Origin: Candidatus Eremiobacterota bacterium
GTDB lineage: Bacteria > Vulcanimicrobiota > CADAWZ01 > Ess09-12
Assembly: GCA_031082125.1 (NCBI GenBank)
Contig: JAVHLM010000024.1
Coordinates: 25,801-89,800, forward strand
Length of the DNA: 64,000 bases
Reading direction: 5' to 3'
This document shows positions 27,493 to 36,608 of this stretch, piece by piece. The notes beneath the pieces were generated by a model. It searched no databases and was not told where the DNA came from. It saw nothing but the letters and a program-made list of their open reading frames with translations. The position numbers and the translations under genes were made by a program. How positions within the stretch are numbered: the stretch's first letter is position 1; every line of letters begins with the position of its first letter.

Positions 27493-30400
27493 TGCAGGCT
27501 CCCTGCGGGCTCTTTCTGATGACTGCTTTATGGGTTCCCGAGGGGAGGCAGAGAATCCATTCTTTTTCTCCCTCTATCAGAGGGCATTGCTGTTTTTTCC
27601 CATCGATGACTATCTCGCCGGGTTTCTCCGGCAGTGCCACATAGCATGTGGCCGGTGCTTCATAGGAGAGGGAGAGCTCCTTTCCCGTATTTCTCAATCC
27701 GTAAAGCTCCCCGTTTATCCAGCGGGGTGCAAAGCCGTCGCCCGGCGCCTCAGGATCAAGGAGAAGAGCCTTGCCCGGCGCCTCCATCACGAACCCTAAG
27801 AGGGAAGTGTCGTGGGGATAGAGAGTTGACTCGGCATAGAGGATCACCCTGTGGCCCTTTCGTGACGCAGCTCGCAGCATCTGGAAAAGCTCCGAGCCTG
27901 TCTGCCGCGGACAGGCAAACCCGTCCTTCTTTTCGTGAAAATCCACCACGTTAAGGTTAAGGGCGAGCCTGTACCAGGGAACCCCCTTGTTCAGGTATGC
28001 CTTCTTGATACGCTCATAGCGCTCGGGGCCAAGATTCCACATGGTATAAGGGTCTTCCACCATGAGGGTAAAAGGGGTCCTCTCCATGTACAAGGCTATT
28101 TTTGCCGCGTCAACGCCCCAGTTTTCCACTGCCCGGGGGTATGTGAGGCTGTCCACGACGGTGATGACGATGTCGAAGTCTTTTTTCCCTTTTCTGACGG
28201 TATCCAGGAAGCTTATGAAATCGCCGTGAAGCTTGTAAATGAGCCGGGCCCTGTATTCGGAGAAGTCCTTGAGGGACTGGGGCCTGCTTTTCCAATAGTG
28301 CTCCTTGCATTCCGTAAAGATATCTGCTGAGTCATAGCCGTACTGTGTGCTGAAGTCTTCGCGGGCCCACCGGTGGAAAGGCGAGACCGTCTCGGGCTTG
28401 CTCGGGCCTTCTCCTTCGTTTTCAAAGTAAAGCTCGGCGAGATTCACGCCGTCGAAGTCATACCGCCCGAAGAACGTGGCCAACTCCTCGAGGACCGCCT
28501 TGCGGCAGGCAGGATCCTCAAGGGCAAGAGGATAGCGCCAGAAGTTCTGCACGTCGCCATCCTTGTAATTCTTCTCTCTGAACTCTGGATGCCTCTCCCA
28601 GAAGTCCTTGGAAAGATAGGGGAGCTCCAGCCAGGCATAGACGGTGATGCCTCTGCGGTGGCATTCATCGATAAGGCGCTTGTAATCGTAGGTATAGGAA
28701 GGGTACATGTGCCATGCCCCTACATGGATGGCTCTTATGCCGATCTCTCTCCACCTTTTCGCCAGCTCTTCGATGCTGATATCCTGGCGGAGGCCCGGGT
28801 CAAAATAGGCCTCTATTCTGGGCACAAATACGGGGGGGGCAAGGCTGAAAGCCGAGAGGATATTGTTCACAAGCGTGGGAAAGCGGTTGTAGCCTCTCCC
28901 CCCCGCAGGATCATACTCCGTCGAGAGAAACACGATGCCGCCCCTTTTCATTTTCCTGACAAGTCCCACACAGGCCCCGTCGGGCGATACATACATGGGG
29001 AGATCACCCGGGAAAGGCATCACGGTCTCCATTTTCCCGTCAGTAAAGAGCTCGAGCTGATTCATTACGTCCTTCAGGGAAGGAACCTCTTTTTTACCGC
29101 TCTTTTCGAAGCCCAGGGCCCCAGAGAGAGCGGTGAAGCCGTCGGTGACCACCACTCCTCCTTTTTCCACGAAGGACTTGAGCTCCATGGCCTTCGTGAG
29201 CGGGGCCCTGGCAGCGGCCTCGTAAGGAATTATCAGAATCTTCCGGGAAGGCATCCTGTCCTGCCATGAAATCTTTTCGGCCTTTATCCCCAGGCTTTCC
29301 ATGGAATGATAAAAGGCTTCCTGGTCTTTCTGCCCTCTTCCCCGGGCTTTTTCATCCCATAAGAGGGCGCAGGTCGCCTTCTCCCTGCCTTCCACGCCTT
29401 CGGCCACATACATCCATCCAGGGGGAAGGGAGATTTTCCTCATCACTTTCCCGAAGAGCTTTTCACTTCCCCTGCGGCATTTCCGGACCGTACCGGAAGG
29501 GTCAATGAAGGACTCTGAGAGGAATTCCCCCTCGAGAGTGAGGGTCACCTGGCGTGACCCCGAGACCACGGCCTTGTCGCCGGAGAGCACGGCGTTGGGA
29601 AGGTTCCTCACCTCCAGGAAGACGTACCCCAGCCCTTGCAGGCCCAGAACTAGCTCCCTCAGGAGCGAGAGATCCATGAAGGGGTGAAAAAAGAACCCGG
29701 CACAGCCGTCACGGATGCACTTGAGGCTCTTTGCCGTGTCGAGCATGGCATTCACATACTGCCGCTCGCCGGCAAGGTCTATCGAGCCGTCCTTGACGAG
29801 GTAAGGGACATAACCCAGGTACTCAGGAATCACCTGCTGCCCGTAGTAATCCTTTTCTATCAGGAAAGGGAATGACTGCCGCGAGTGGTAAGTGTCAAGG
29901 AAGATTTTCCTCTCGCTCGCCGTGGAAAAATGCCTGGCAATGACGCGGTAGTCAAGTGATGAGGCCAGTAGATGCGGCGTTTCCCACAGAAGGGGATAGA
30001 TGCCGTTGCGAAAGCACTCATCGAGGCTCTGCTCAATCCTCTCCTCGACGTAAAGAACGGAATCTTCGATGAGCGGCCTGTTTTTCTCCGTGTCCCAGAA
30101 TTCACAGTCGATGGTGGAAGCTCCCCTGTACTGGTGCGTGAAGCCGTGGAGGACAATGGTGCCTCCGTGGCGGGTGGCGTATTGGAGGGCCTTTATGAGG
30201 GCCGGCTTCTGTGAGAGGGTGATATCATTTTTTTTATCACCGCTCCGGTAGACAGGCACGACGGGAACGAGAAAAGGGGCATGGAGCAACGAGAGGAGAT
30301 CGGTGATTTTTATTATCGCTTCAGGATCGGTCAAGGGGTTTACATCCTCTATTCTTATCACGGCATAGTGCTTTTCTCCATGGGGGATTTCCAGGAAGTC

Positions 30401-31024
30401 ATGGAGGCAGTCACAGAAGGCAAGGGCGCACTGCGGCCCATCGTCAAAGGGGAAGGGGATATCGGGGATATGCCAGAATGAGCCGCTGCTCACGATATAA
30501 GGGCTTCTCTCGCCGGAGGGAAGGGAAGCCCAGGCATGGACTTTCACTCCGGGAGCGCACCTCACGGTGCCGAGGGAGGACAGTCCTCTGGTGAGGGTTG
30601 CTCCCCTGTACGAGACCGAGATGGTCCCCTCCATTCTGCCCAGAGGCTCAATGATCTTTTTCACCCCCTCCCGCGAGTTGAAAGAGGCGAGCCCCTCGCC
30701 AATCCAGAAAAACTTTCCCCTGTAAGAGGCGCAGTCGTCGAGCAGCGCTTCTGGCAGCGCCTTGTCGGCTGTGCTGTTTACCAGGAATGCCAGGGGATAG
30801 CCTTGAAGGGTGCCCTTGCGGTAGCTCCCGGCTTCCAGCAGCACGGAAGGGACATTGAAGTGCCCCAGGAGGTTCACGAGGTGGATGCCATATATCCTGC
30901 CGGGAGAGCCTCGCTCCACAATTATGAGAGCCTTCTTGCGGGGCGCTGCACCCATGAGGAAGAGGGCGGCACCTATGATGAGGATCATGCAAAGAGCGCG
31001 GGTGGTGCGACGATATGCGAGCAA
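27479..31024 (-). CDS. Paralogous DUF2334 deacetylase-like plus TIM-barrel hydrolase-like secreted protein
   Basis: The 1181-residue product is a paralogue of the next gene over nearly its whole length: the same RIEDVNP and HGFTHQY metal motifs, the same barrel motifs (AWHMYPSYTYDY, YAWLELP, DFDGVNLAELY), and the same FPFLIEKDYYGQQ segment. Unlike its partner it has no C-terminal membrane helix, so it should be free outside the cytoplasm or held by the N-terminus. The start is a TTG, 8 nt after GGAG and just before a signal peptide. It is the first gene of the polysaccharide operon. I found no convincing promoter in the 140 nt upstream. Confidence 0.8.
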   Translation of the reverse strand: MLAYRRTTRALCMILIIGAALFLMGAAPRKKALIIVERGSPGRIYGIHLVNLLGHFNVPSVLLEAGSYRKGTLQGYPLAFLVNSTADKALPEALLDDCASYRGKFFWIGEGLASFNSREGVKKIIEPLGRMEGTISVSYRGATLTRGLSSLGTVRCAPGVKVHAWASLPSGERSPYIVSSGSFWHIPDIPFPFDDGPQCALAFCDCLHDFLEIPHGEKHYAVIRIEDVNPLTDPEAIIKITDLLSLLHAPFLVPVVPVYRSGDKKNDITLSQKPALIKALQYATRHGGTIVLHGFTHQYRGASTIDCEFWDTEKNRPLIEDSVLYVEERIEQSLDECFRNGIYPLLWETPHLLASSLDYRVIARHFSTASERKIFLDTYHSRQSFPFLIEKDYYGQQVIPEYLGYVPYLVKDGSIDLAGERQYVNAMLDTAKSLKCIRDGCAGFFFHPFMDLSLLRELVLGLQGLGYVFLEVRNLPNAVLSGDKAVVSGSRQVTLTLEGEFLSESFIDPSGTVRKCRRGSEKLFGKVMRKISLPPGWMYVAEGVEGREKATCALLWDEKARGRGQKDQEAFYHSMESLGIKAEKISWQDRMPSRKILIIPYEAAARAPLTKAMELKSFVEKGGVVVTDGFTALSGALGFEKSGKKEVPSLKDVMNQLELFTDGKMETVMPFPGDLPMYVSPDGACVGLVRKMKRGGIVFLSTEYDPAGGRGYNRFPTLVNNILSAFSLAPPVFVPRIEAYFDPGLRQDISIEELAKRWREIGIRAIHVGAWHMYPSYTYDYKRLIDECHRRGITVYAWLELPYLSKDFWERHPEFREKNYKDGDVQNFWRYPLALEDPACRKAVLEELATFFGRYDFDGVNLAELYFENEGEGPSKPETVSPFHRWAREDFSTQYGYDSADIFTECKEHYWKSRPQSLKDFSEYRARLIYKLHGDFISFLDTVRKGKKDFDIVITVVDSLTYPRAVENWGVDAAKIALYMERTPFTLMVEDPYTMWNLGPERYERIKKAYLNKGVPWYRLALNLNVVDFHEKKDGFACPRQTGSELFQMLRAASRKGHRVILYAESTLYPHDTSLLGFVMEAPGKALLLDPEAPGDGFAPRWINGELYGLRNTGKELSLSYEAPATCYVALPEKPGEIVIDGKKQQCPLIEGEKEWILCLPSGTHKAVIRKSPQGACNEHR

Positions 31025-31164
31025 GGTTCTGTCTCCGTTTCAGCGAAAATGACTTTTTCAATTCTCCAGCAGGGGGTTTTATCCTTCCTGGCATCCCGTT
31101 CCCTGGCTGTTCCGGCGTGGAATGGCCCTGCCGCTCTCCAGGTCAGGGCTCTCAGGAGGGTTGC

Positions 31165-31193
31165 TTGACTTTTCAAAGAGACTCTGTTATACT
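31165..31193 (+). promoter_or_regulatory. Sigma-70-type promoter of infC-rpmI-rplT
   Basis: TTGACT (31165-31170), an exact 17-nt spacer and TATACT (31188-31193) give a start near 31200. This leaves a leader of about 190 nt before infC. Confidence 0.8.
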
Positions 31194-31200
31194 GAGTGCC

Positions 31201-31393
31201 AGAAAATCACGATGCCCTGTGCACGTTGAAAGAAGAAGCATTCCGCTTCTCACCTTGAGGCCAAGCCGGCAAGGTTACGTGAAAGAGCCTGTGCTCGCAA
31301 TACGTGTGCGTTGCTCTTTTAATGAAGAAGCGGATTACAGTCCGCTTCTTCATTTTTGGGGGGACGGGCAGGACATTGGAGGAGGTGGCTTAC
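31201..31393 (+). promoter_or_regulatory. infC leader with terminator and competing hairpin (L20-leader-like)
   Basis: A 14-bp perfect hairpin (31321-31354, 6-nt loop) followed by five T lies 37 nt before infC and is a good intrinsic terminator. Upstream, CCGCTTCT (31243-31250) is complementary to AGAAGCGG (31326-31333) in the 5' arm, so pairing of the two would prevent the terminator. A small hairpin at 31234-31250 can in turn hide CCGCTTCT. This is the layout of a transcription attenuator. In other bacteria, L20 represses this operon through its leader; that L20 does so here is inference. Confidence 0.65.
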
Positions 31394-31915
31394 ATTTCAA
31401 AGGATCTTCGGATCAACAAAGAGATCAGGGCAAAACAGGTAAGGGTAATCAGCGATGCGGGCGAGCAGCTCGGAATACTCGGGACAAAGGAAGCTCTTGC
31501 AATCGCCGAGGAAAAGGATCTTGATCTGGTGGAGGTGTCGCCAAACACCGATCCTCCAGTCTGCAAGCTCATGGACTACGGCAAGTTCAAATATGAGCAG
31601 GCAAAGAAAGAGAGAGACTCAAAGGTCAAGCGCAAGACTCTGGAAGTGAAGGAAGTAAAGCTCCGCCCCAAGATTGACGAGCATGACTTTCAGGTAAAGA
31701 GCAAAATAGCCGAGCGGATACTCAAGGGTGGTGACAAAGTGAAGGTCACCCTGATGTTCCGGGGAAGAGAAGTGGTCTATACCAAGCTCGGCGAGAAGCT
31801 CATGGAGCGCCTCTTTGAAGAGGTGGCCCCCCTCTGCCTCGTGGAGAAAAAGCCCAAGCTGGAGGGGAGAAACATGATCATGATACTTGCTCCCAAGGCC
31901 ACTCCTGCTCCCTGA
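31394..31915 (+). CDS. infC: Translation initiation factor IF-3 (AUU start)
   Basis: The product has 173 residues and keeps fMet-tRNA selection accurate on the 30S subunit. The N-domain (SKDLRINKEIRAKQVRVI), the linker and the C-domain (LRPKIDEHDF, VTLMFRGRE) are all typical. There is no ATG, GTG or TTG at the right place: a very strong GGAGGAGGT site lies 7 nt before an ATT codon at 31394, exactly where IF-3 proteins begin. E. coli infC also starts with AUU, which lets IF-3 limit its own translation. The open frame upstream of 31394 runs through the leader hairpin and is not protein. Confidence 0.92.
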   Translation: MSKDLRINKEIRAKQVRVISDAGEQLGILGTKEALAIAEEKDLDLVEVSPNTDPPVCKLMDYGKFKYEQAKKERDSKVKRKTLEVKEVKLRPKIDEHDFQVKSKIAERILKGGDKVKVTLMFRGREVVYTKLGEKLMERLFEEVAPLCLVEKKPKLEGRNMIMILAPKATPAP

Positions 31916-31972
31916 TAATCGATTCTTACGCAGGCATTCGGAAGAGATAATCATATAAGAGGTGTGATAACT

Positions 31973-32179
31973 ATGCCAAAGATTAAAACCAGAAGAGCTG
32001 TTGCAAAGAGAGTGAAGGTGACCGGTTCCGGGAAGATAAGGAGAATGAAGCAGTTCAGCGGATGCAAGCACATACGCGAGAAGAAGTCTCCCAAGAGGGT
32101 GCGCAATATTCGCAAGACTGTCATTGCTGCCGCCACTGATGTGCCCAACATCGAAAAAAACATCCCCTACATGCTGTAA
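31973..32179 (+). CDS. rpmI: 50S ribosomal protein L35
   Basis: The product has 68 residues. It begins PKIKTRRAVAKRVKVTGSGK, the conserved L35 N-terminus. The ATG three codons into the open frame is the start, preceded by GAGG. It stands second in the usual infC-rpmI-rplT order. Confidence 0.95.
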   Translation: MPKIKTRRAVAKRVKVTGSGKIRRMKQFSGCKHIREKKSPKRVRNIRKTVIAAATDVPNIEKNIPYML

Positions 32180-32236
32180 ACACCGCAATCAGCAGGGCAG
32201 CAGAAGTCCCTCTCGGGAGAATAAGGAGGTTTTACA

Positions 32237-32605
32237 ATGCCAAGAGTTAAAAGAGGAACAATCGCGCTTAAGAAAAGAAGAAAGATCATGAAGCTCGCAA
32301 AAGGCTACCGCGGTGCGAGGCATAAGCGCATAAAGAGCGCCCGTGAGGCGGTCATTCACGCGCTCACCTATTCATTCAGGGATAGAAGAGCAAAGAAAAG
32401 AGATTTCAGGAAGCTCTGGATCATAAGGATAAACGCGGCGGCGAGGCAGAACGGTCTTTCATACAGCCGTTTTATCAGCGGCCTTAAGAGCGCCGGCGTC
32501 ACCATCAACAGGAAAATGCTGGCTGATCTGGCCGTTACTGATGCACAGGCCTTTCAGGAGTTTGCGAATCTTGCAAAGAAGCACTGTGCCGCTGTTGCTT
32601 CATAG
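32237..32605 (+). CDS. rplT: 50S ribosomal protein L20
   Basis: The product has 122 residues with the conserved start [15 protein letters not shown] and the [10 protein letters not shown] motif. It binds 23S rRNA early in assembly and is the likely repressor of this operon. AAGGAGG stands 8 nt before the ATG. A clear terminator follows. Confidence 0.96.
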   Translation: MPRVKRGTIALKKRRKIMKLAKGYRGARHKRIKSAREAVIHALTYSFRDRRAKKRDFRKLWIIRINAAARQNGLSYSRFISGLKSAGVTINRKMLADLAVTDAQAFQEFANLAKKHCAAVAS

Positions 32606-32625
32606 AGGAAAACAAGCTCTCATGG

Positions 32626-32651
32626 AAGGGGCATTCCGGTGCCCCTTTTTT
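32626..32651 (+). terminator. Intrinsic terminator after rplT
   Basis: AAGGGGCA and TGCCCCTT pair around a 6-nt loop, followed by a run of T. Confidence 0.9.
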
Positions 32652-32783
32652 ATTTCCCCCCGGAGGAAGAGGGAGTGGGAGAATTGTGGTAGAAATTCTG
32701 TGTACGTCCAGGAGGATTCCGGGAAGAGAGAGTGCCGCCCCAGGTGATCAGTGCCTCAAGGGCGTAACGGAGTGGATCGCTTT

Positions 32784-35700
32784 ATGAATTGTCCCTATTG
32801 CCAGACACCGCAGAAGGATGCCGCAAAGTTCTGCAACCATTGTGGCGCTTCTCTGGAATCAGGGGAGCTCAAAAAGGGATCCCTCATCGACAACCGCTAC
32901 GAGATAGTCTCCCTCGTGGGGAAGGGCGGGATGGGCGCCCTTTACAAGGTGAAGGATCACCGCCTCATGGATACACACTATGCCCTCAAGGAGATGCTGG
33001 ACAATTTTTCTGATCCCAGGGAGCGCGCCGATGCCATAAGCTGGTTCAAGCGCGAGGCCGAGATCCTCTGCAGGGAGCTCCGCCACCCCAACATTCCCGT
33101 GGTGAAGGATTTTTTCATAGAAAAAGGGCGCTATTATCTTGTCATGGACTTCATCGAGGGACATGACGCGGATTCCCTTACCCTTCCCTTAGCAGAGAAG
33201 GATGCCCTTGAGTTTGCGAAGACCGCCATTGATATAATAGAGTATCTCCACGGCAAGAAAGTGATCCACCGTGACATCAAGCCGGAAAATTTTCTCAAGG
33301 AGAAAGCCACGGGGAAGCTTTTCCTTGTGGACTTTGGAACGGCCACTGTTTTCAGCAGGGGAAGAACAAAGACGGCCATCGGCACCGAAGGCTATGCCTC
33401 ACCGGAGCATTACGAGGGGAAGGCCGACGAGCGCTCGGATCTCTACTCCCTGGGAGCGACACTTCACCGCCTTGTCACCGGCGCCGATCCCAAAGTGCGC
33501 CCGCCCTTCGCCTTCGAGCCCGTCAGGAAGCTCAACGGGAAGATTTCGGAAGACTTCGCCAGGATCATTGAAAAGGCGATCCAGTATAAGCCGGAGAACC
33601 GTTATCAGAGCGCCTCAGAGATGGAAAAGGACATCCGGGCCCTCATTGAAAAGCGTGAAAAGGGCCAGACCCCCGCAGCGGCTCTGCAGGCTGCTGCTCC
33701 CTCACCCGCGGCGCTGGTGACTCATCTGATGGCCCAGCCTCCCGCGGCCCTCTTCGCCGGTGATTCCCTCTTCATAAGGGCCCACCGCGGTATTGCCAAT
33801 GCCGTGGCCTTTTCTCCGGAGGCCGAGAGTCTTGCCACAGGAGGGAGCGATAATGCCGTGCGGCTCTTCAGTCTCTCGTCGGGCACCGAGCTTCAGGCCT
33901 GGCAGGAGCATTACTCTGAAGTGACCTCCGTGGCCTTTTCGCCCGATGGAGCCTTCATTGCGTCAGGCTCAGGCGACACCTCGGTGAAAGTGAGGAGAGC
34001 GGTGCCGGGCGAGAGGACCGTCTCCCTGGCGGGCCACGCCGGCAAAGTCATGAGAGTGCTTTTTTCGCCCGGAGGGACGCTGCTGGTCTCGTGTGCCGCC
34101 GACATGATGATCATCGTGTGGGATGCCAAAACGTGGACCAAGAAGGTGATCCTCGATGAGCACCGGAGCTGGAAGGATATCTCCTTTTCCCGCACAGGAA
34201 AGGCCCTGGCCGCCGTCTCTGCCGACGGCACCCTCACCCTCTTCAACATGAAGACTTGGCAGTTCCTCCTCAAGATCGAGGCGGGCTTTGATGTGGTCCA
34301 CTCCTGTGCCTACTCTCCTCTGGACAATTTTGTGGCCTGCGGCATGGAGGATGGCTCGGTGGTCCTCTGCGACACCCAGCAGGGGAAGGCGGCAAGAACG
34401 CTCAAGGGGCACCAGGGAAGCGTCTTCTCCCTTGCTTTCGCTCCCGACGGCATGTCCCTTCTCTCGGGAAGCAGGGACAAGACAGCGCGCCTCTGGGATG
34501 CGGCATCGGGAAAATGCCTGAAGGTGATCGGCGGCCATGGCGGCGAAGTCCATTCCGTCGCCTTCTCCCGCGACGGCTCTCTCTGTGCCACTGCCTGCGC
34601 CGACAGCATTGTGAGAATATGGAAGGTGCCCTCATTGACAGCCGCCCCGCCGCAGAAGCCGCCAGCGCCCCAGGCGACACCCGCCGCAGCTGCCGCTCCA
34701 TCAGCGTCTCCGCCAGCACCTGCGTCAGCGTCTCCGCCAGCGCCTCCGTCGGCGCCTCAGCCGGCAGTATCCCCGGCAACGACTCAGGCCCCGGCTCCGG
34801 AAACGGCTCCGGCTGAGCCTCCTGCAGCGGCCGGAACGGAAAAATCCACTCCGCCTGCACCCCCAAAGGCGCCGGGCGCCCCGGGAAAGCCTCTCACGGT
34901 GAAATCCATGGTGAGGACCTTTGAAGGCCACGAAGGAGGCGCGCAGTGCCTTGCCTTCTCAAGAAAAGGCCGGCATCTTGCCGTGGGGACCGGTGAAGGC
35001 GATGTGGCACTGTGGGATATTGCCACGGGGAACCGCGAGGACATAAAGAGAACCCAGAAATCTCTTGTTGACTCTGTGGGAACGTGGATCAAGGGGGCCT
35101 TTGTGGGCCATTCTGCCAATGTAAGCGCTGTCATCTTCACCGTCCTCGATGAATACCTTATCACGGCATCGCGGGAGCATTATCTCATGGTCCGTCCCCG
35201 TGGCGCAGGCAGCGGGGAGCCCTGCATGTACACCTACGAGGAGGAGATCCTTTGCGCCGACCTCTCGAAAGATGGCGCCAGGCTTGCGGCAGGGACGAAG
35301 GGTGAGATTCTCCTTTTTGCCTTTGCCCTTGGCGAGCTCACCGAGGCCGGGAGCCTTAGGAAAGGGAAGGACTGGATAAATGGCGTGGCGATATCGCCAG
35401 ACGGGAAGCTTCTTGTTTCCGGTGACAACGGGGGAGCCTCCTGGCTGTGGGACCTGTCCTCCCGCAAGGAGCTCAGGCCCCTCATGGGCCATACGAAAAA
35501 GGTCTTCTCCGCAGCCTTTTCCCATGACGGGAAAGAAGTGGCGACAAGCTCGCAGGATGGCACCATAAGGCTGTGGAGCGCGGCAACAGGGGAAAACCGC
35601 CTTACCATTCATGATCCTCCCGGGAATGATCCCCATGACGGGATATTTGTCGTAAGGTACGCCCCTGGCGGCCTCACGATAGGATCGGCAGGAGAGGACA

Positions 35701-35864
35701 GGACGGCCAAGCTCTGGGACCGTACCGCAGGCCGGCTCCTTGTCATCTACGAGGGCCACACGAAGAAGATCAATGATATGGCCTTTTCACCCGATGGAAA
35801 ATTCATGGCCACATGCTCTGACGACGGTACAGCCCATCTCTGGGAGGTGCCCCCTTCCCTTTGA
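32784..35864 (+). CDS. Zinc-ribbon serine/threonine kinase with two WD40 propellers
   Basis: The product has 1026 residues; the start is the ATG eleven codons into the open frame, directly before a zinc ribbon (CPYC at 3-6, CNHC at 17-20). A Hanks-type kinase follows (about 38-300) with GKGGMG at 46-51, Lys69, HRDIKPEN at 162-169 and DFGTA at 183-187, so it should be active. Seven WD40 repeats (about 340-625) form one propeller; an Ala/Pro-rich linker leads to seven more (about 710-1026). No membrane helix is seen, so it acts in the cytoplasm. The propellers probably dock substrates. It lies apart from the ribosomal operon and its terminator, with its own unseen promoter. Confidence 0.9.
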   Translation: MNCPYCQTPQKDAAKFCNHCGASLESGELKKGSLIDNRYEIVSLVGKGGMGALYKVKDHRLMDTHYALKEMLDNFSDPRERADAISWFKREAEILCRELRHPNIPVVKDFFIEKGRYYLVMDFIEGHDADSLTLPLAEKDALEFAKTAIDIIEYLHGKKVIHRDIKPENFLKEKATGKLFLVDFGTATVFSRGRTKTAIGTEGYASPEHYEGKADERSDLYSLGATLHRLVTGADPKVRPPFAFEPVRKLNGKISEDFARIIEKAIQYKPENRYQSASEMEKDIRALIEKREKGQTPAAALQAAAPSPAALVTHLMAQPPAALFAGDSLFIRAHRGIANAVAFSPEAESLATGGSDNAVRLFSLSSGTELQAWQEHYSEVTSVAFSPDGAFIASGSGDTSVKVRRAVPGERTVSLAGHAGKVMRVLFSPGGTLLVSCAADMMIIVWDAKTWTKKVILDEHRSWKDISFSRTGKALAAVSADGTLTLFNMKTWQFLLKIEAGFDVVHSCAYSPLDNFVACGMEDGSVVLCDTQQGKAARTLKGHQGSVFSLAFAPDGMSLLSGSRDKTARLWDAASGKCLKVIGGHGGEVHSVAFSRDGSLCATACADSIVRIWKVPSLTAAPPQKPPAPQATPAAAAAPSASPPAPASASPPAPPSAPQPAVSPATTQAPAPETAPAEPPAAAGTEKSTPPAPPKAPGAPGKPLTVKSMVRTFEGHEGGAQCLAFSRKGRHLAVGTGEGDVALWDIATGNREDIKRTQKSLVDSVGTWIKGAFVGHSANVSAVIFTVLDEYLITASREHYLMVRPRGAGSGEPCMYTYEEEILCADLSKDGARLAAGTKGEILLFAFALGELTEAGSLRKGKDWINGVAISPDGKLLVSGDNGGASWLWDLSSRKELRPLMGHTKKVFSAAFSHDGKEVATSSQDGTIRLWSAATGENRLTIHDPPGNDPHDGIFVVRYAPGGLTIGSAGEDRTAKLWDRTAGRLLVIYEGHTKKINDMAFSPDGKFMATCSDDGTAHLWEVPPSL

Positions 35865-35909
35865 ATCATTGCCGTCGGTATCATCATACCCTCAAAAGGA
35901 GGAGTTCCT

Positions 35910-36605
35910 ATGAAAGCGGTGTTTTTTGTGATTATCCTCTGCGGTCTCACCCTTGCGGCCTTTGCCCAGGAGAGCCCCGTGGCCGTTGAGCAGAAATATA
36001 TCAGGTACGGCCTCCTGCCCCTTACGGAAGGCCCCGGTGAAGATGAGCAGGATTACCGTGTCTGGCAGAATGCCTGTGATGCCCTTCTCAAGATGGATGG
36101 CGCCCTTGCCTCCGACGCAAGGTGGGCTCAAGAGGGAGGCCGCGAGCGGCTCATCCAGGACATGCTGAAGCAATACCAGGTCAATGAGCTCGTAAAGCTC
36201 TTCAACCTTGGCCATTACGGGAACCGCTACTATTCGGCCTTTTCCGGCCCCCGCAGCGACGGCGCCACCACCTGGAAAGCGAAAGCCTGGTTTCTCAACA
36301 ACCCCCGTGATCGCAAGGAAGTAGGGCCCCGCTACAAGTACCGGGGCACCATTCTCTTTTCCATCAGCGGGAGCACCGTGAAAGGCGAGCTCAGAGACGG
36401 GGACAGCACTGTGGGTGAGCTCACGGGAACACTCAGCGACAAGACAATAGACTACACGCTCACTTTCAGGAGCGGTGAAAACATCAAGAAGGGATCACTC
36501 ACCGTAGTGTCGCCCACCTATCTCTCAGGGACCTGGACCGACGAGAGGGCCCTTCCCAGGGATGCCCATGGCGAGTGGGAAGTAATCAAGATATTTGAAG
36601 AGTGA
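35910..36605 (+). CDS. Secreted protein of unknown function
   Basis: The product has 231 residues. The ATG follows AAGGAGG and opens a signal peptide cleaved near AFAQE. The mature protein has a helical first half and a beta-rich second half (ILFSISGSTVKGELRDGDSTVGELTG, here given as ILFSISGSTVKGELRDGD and STVGELTG). No family is recognised. It is 45 nt after the kinase gene and 3 nt before a radical SAM gene, so all three may be co-transcribed. Confidence 0.75.
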   Translation: MKAVFFVIILCGLTLAAFAQESPVAVEQKYIRYGLLPLTEGPGEDEQDYRVWQNACDALLKMDGALASDARWAQEGGRERLIQDMLKQYQVNELVKLFNLGHYGNRYYSAFSGPRSDGATTWKAKAWFLNNPRDRKEVGPRYKYRGTILFSISGSTVKGELRDGDSTVGELTGTLSDKTIDYTLTFRSGENIKKGSLTVVSPTYLSGTWTDERALPRDAHGEWEVIKIFEE

Positions 36606-36608
36606 ACC

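Noticed and set aside
31304-31393. IF-3 extension starting at 31304
   Set aside because: It would translate through the leader terminator hairpin; conserved IF-3 sequence starts at the ATT.
34660-34870. Low-complexity Ala/Pro DNA in the kinase gene as a separate repeat element
   Set aside because: It is an in-frame protein linker between propellers without regular repeat units.
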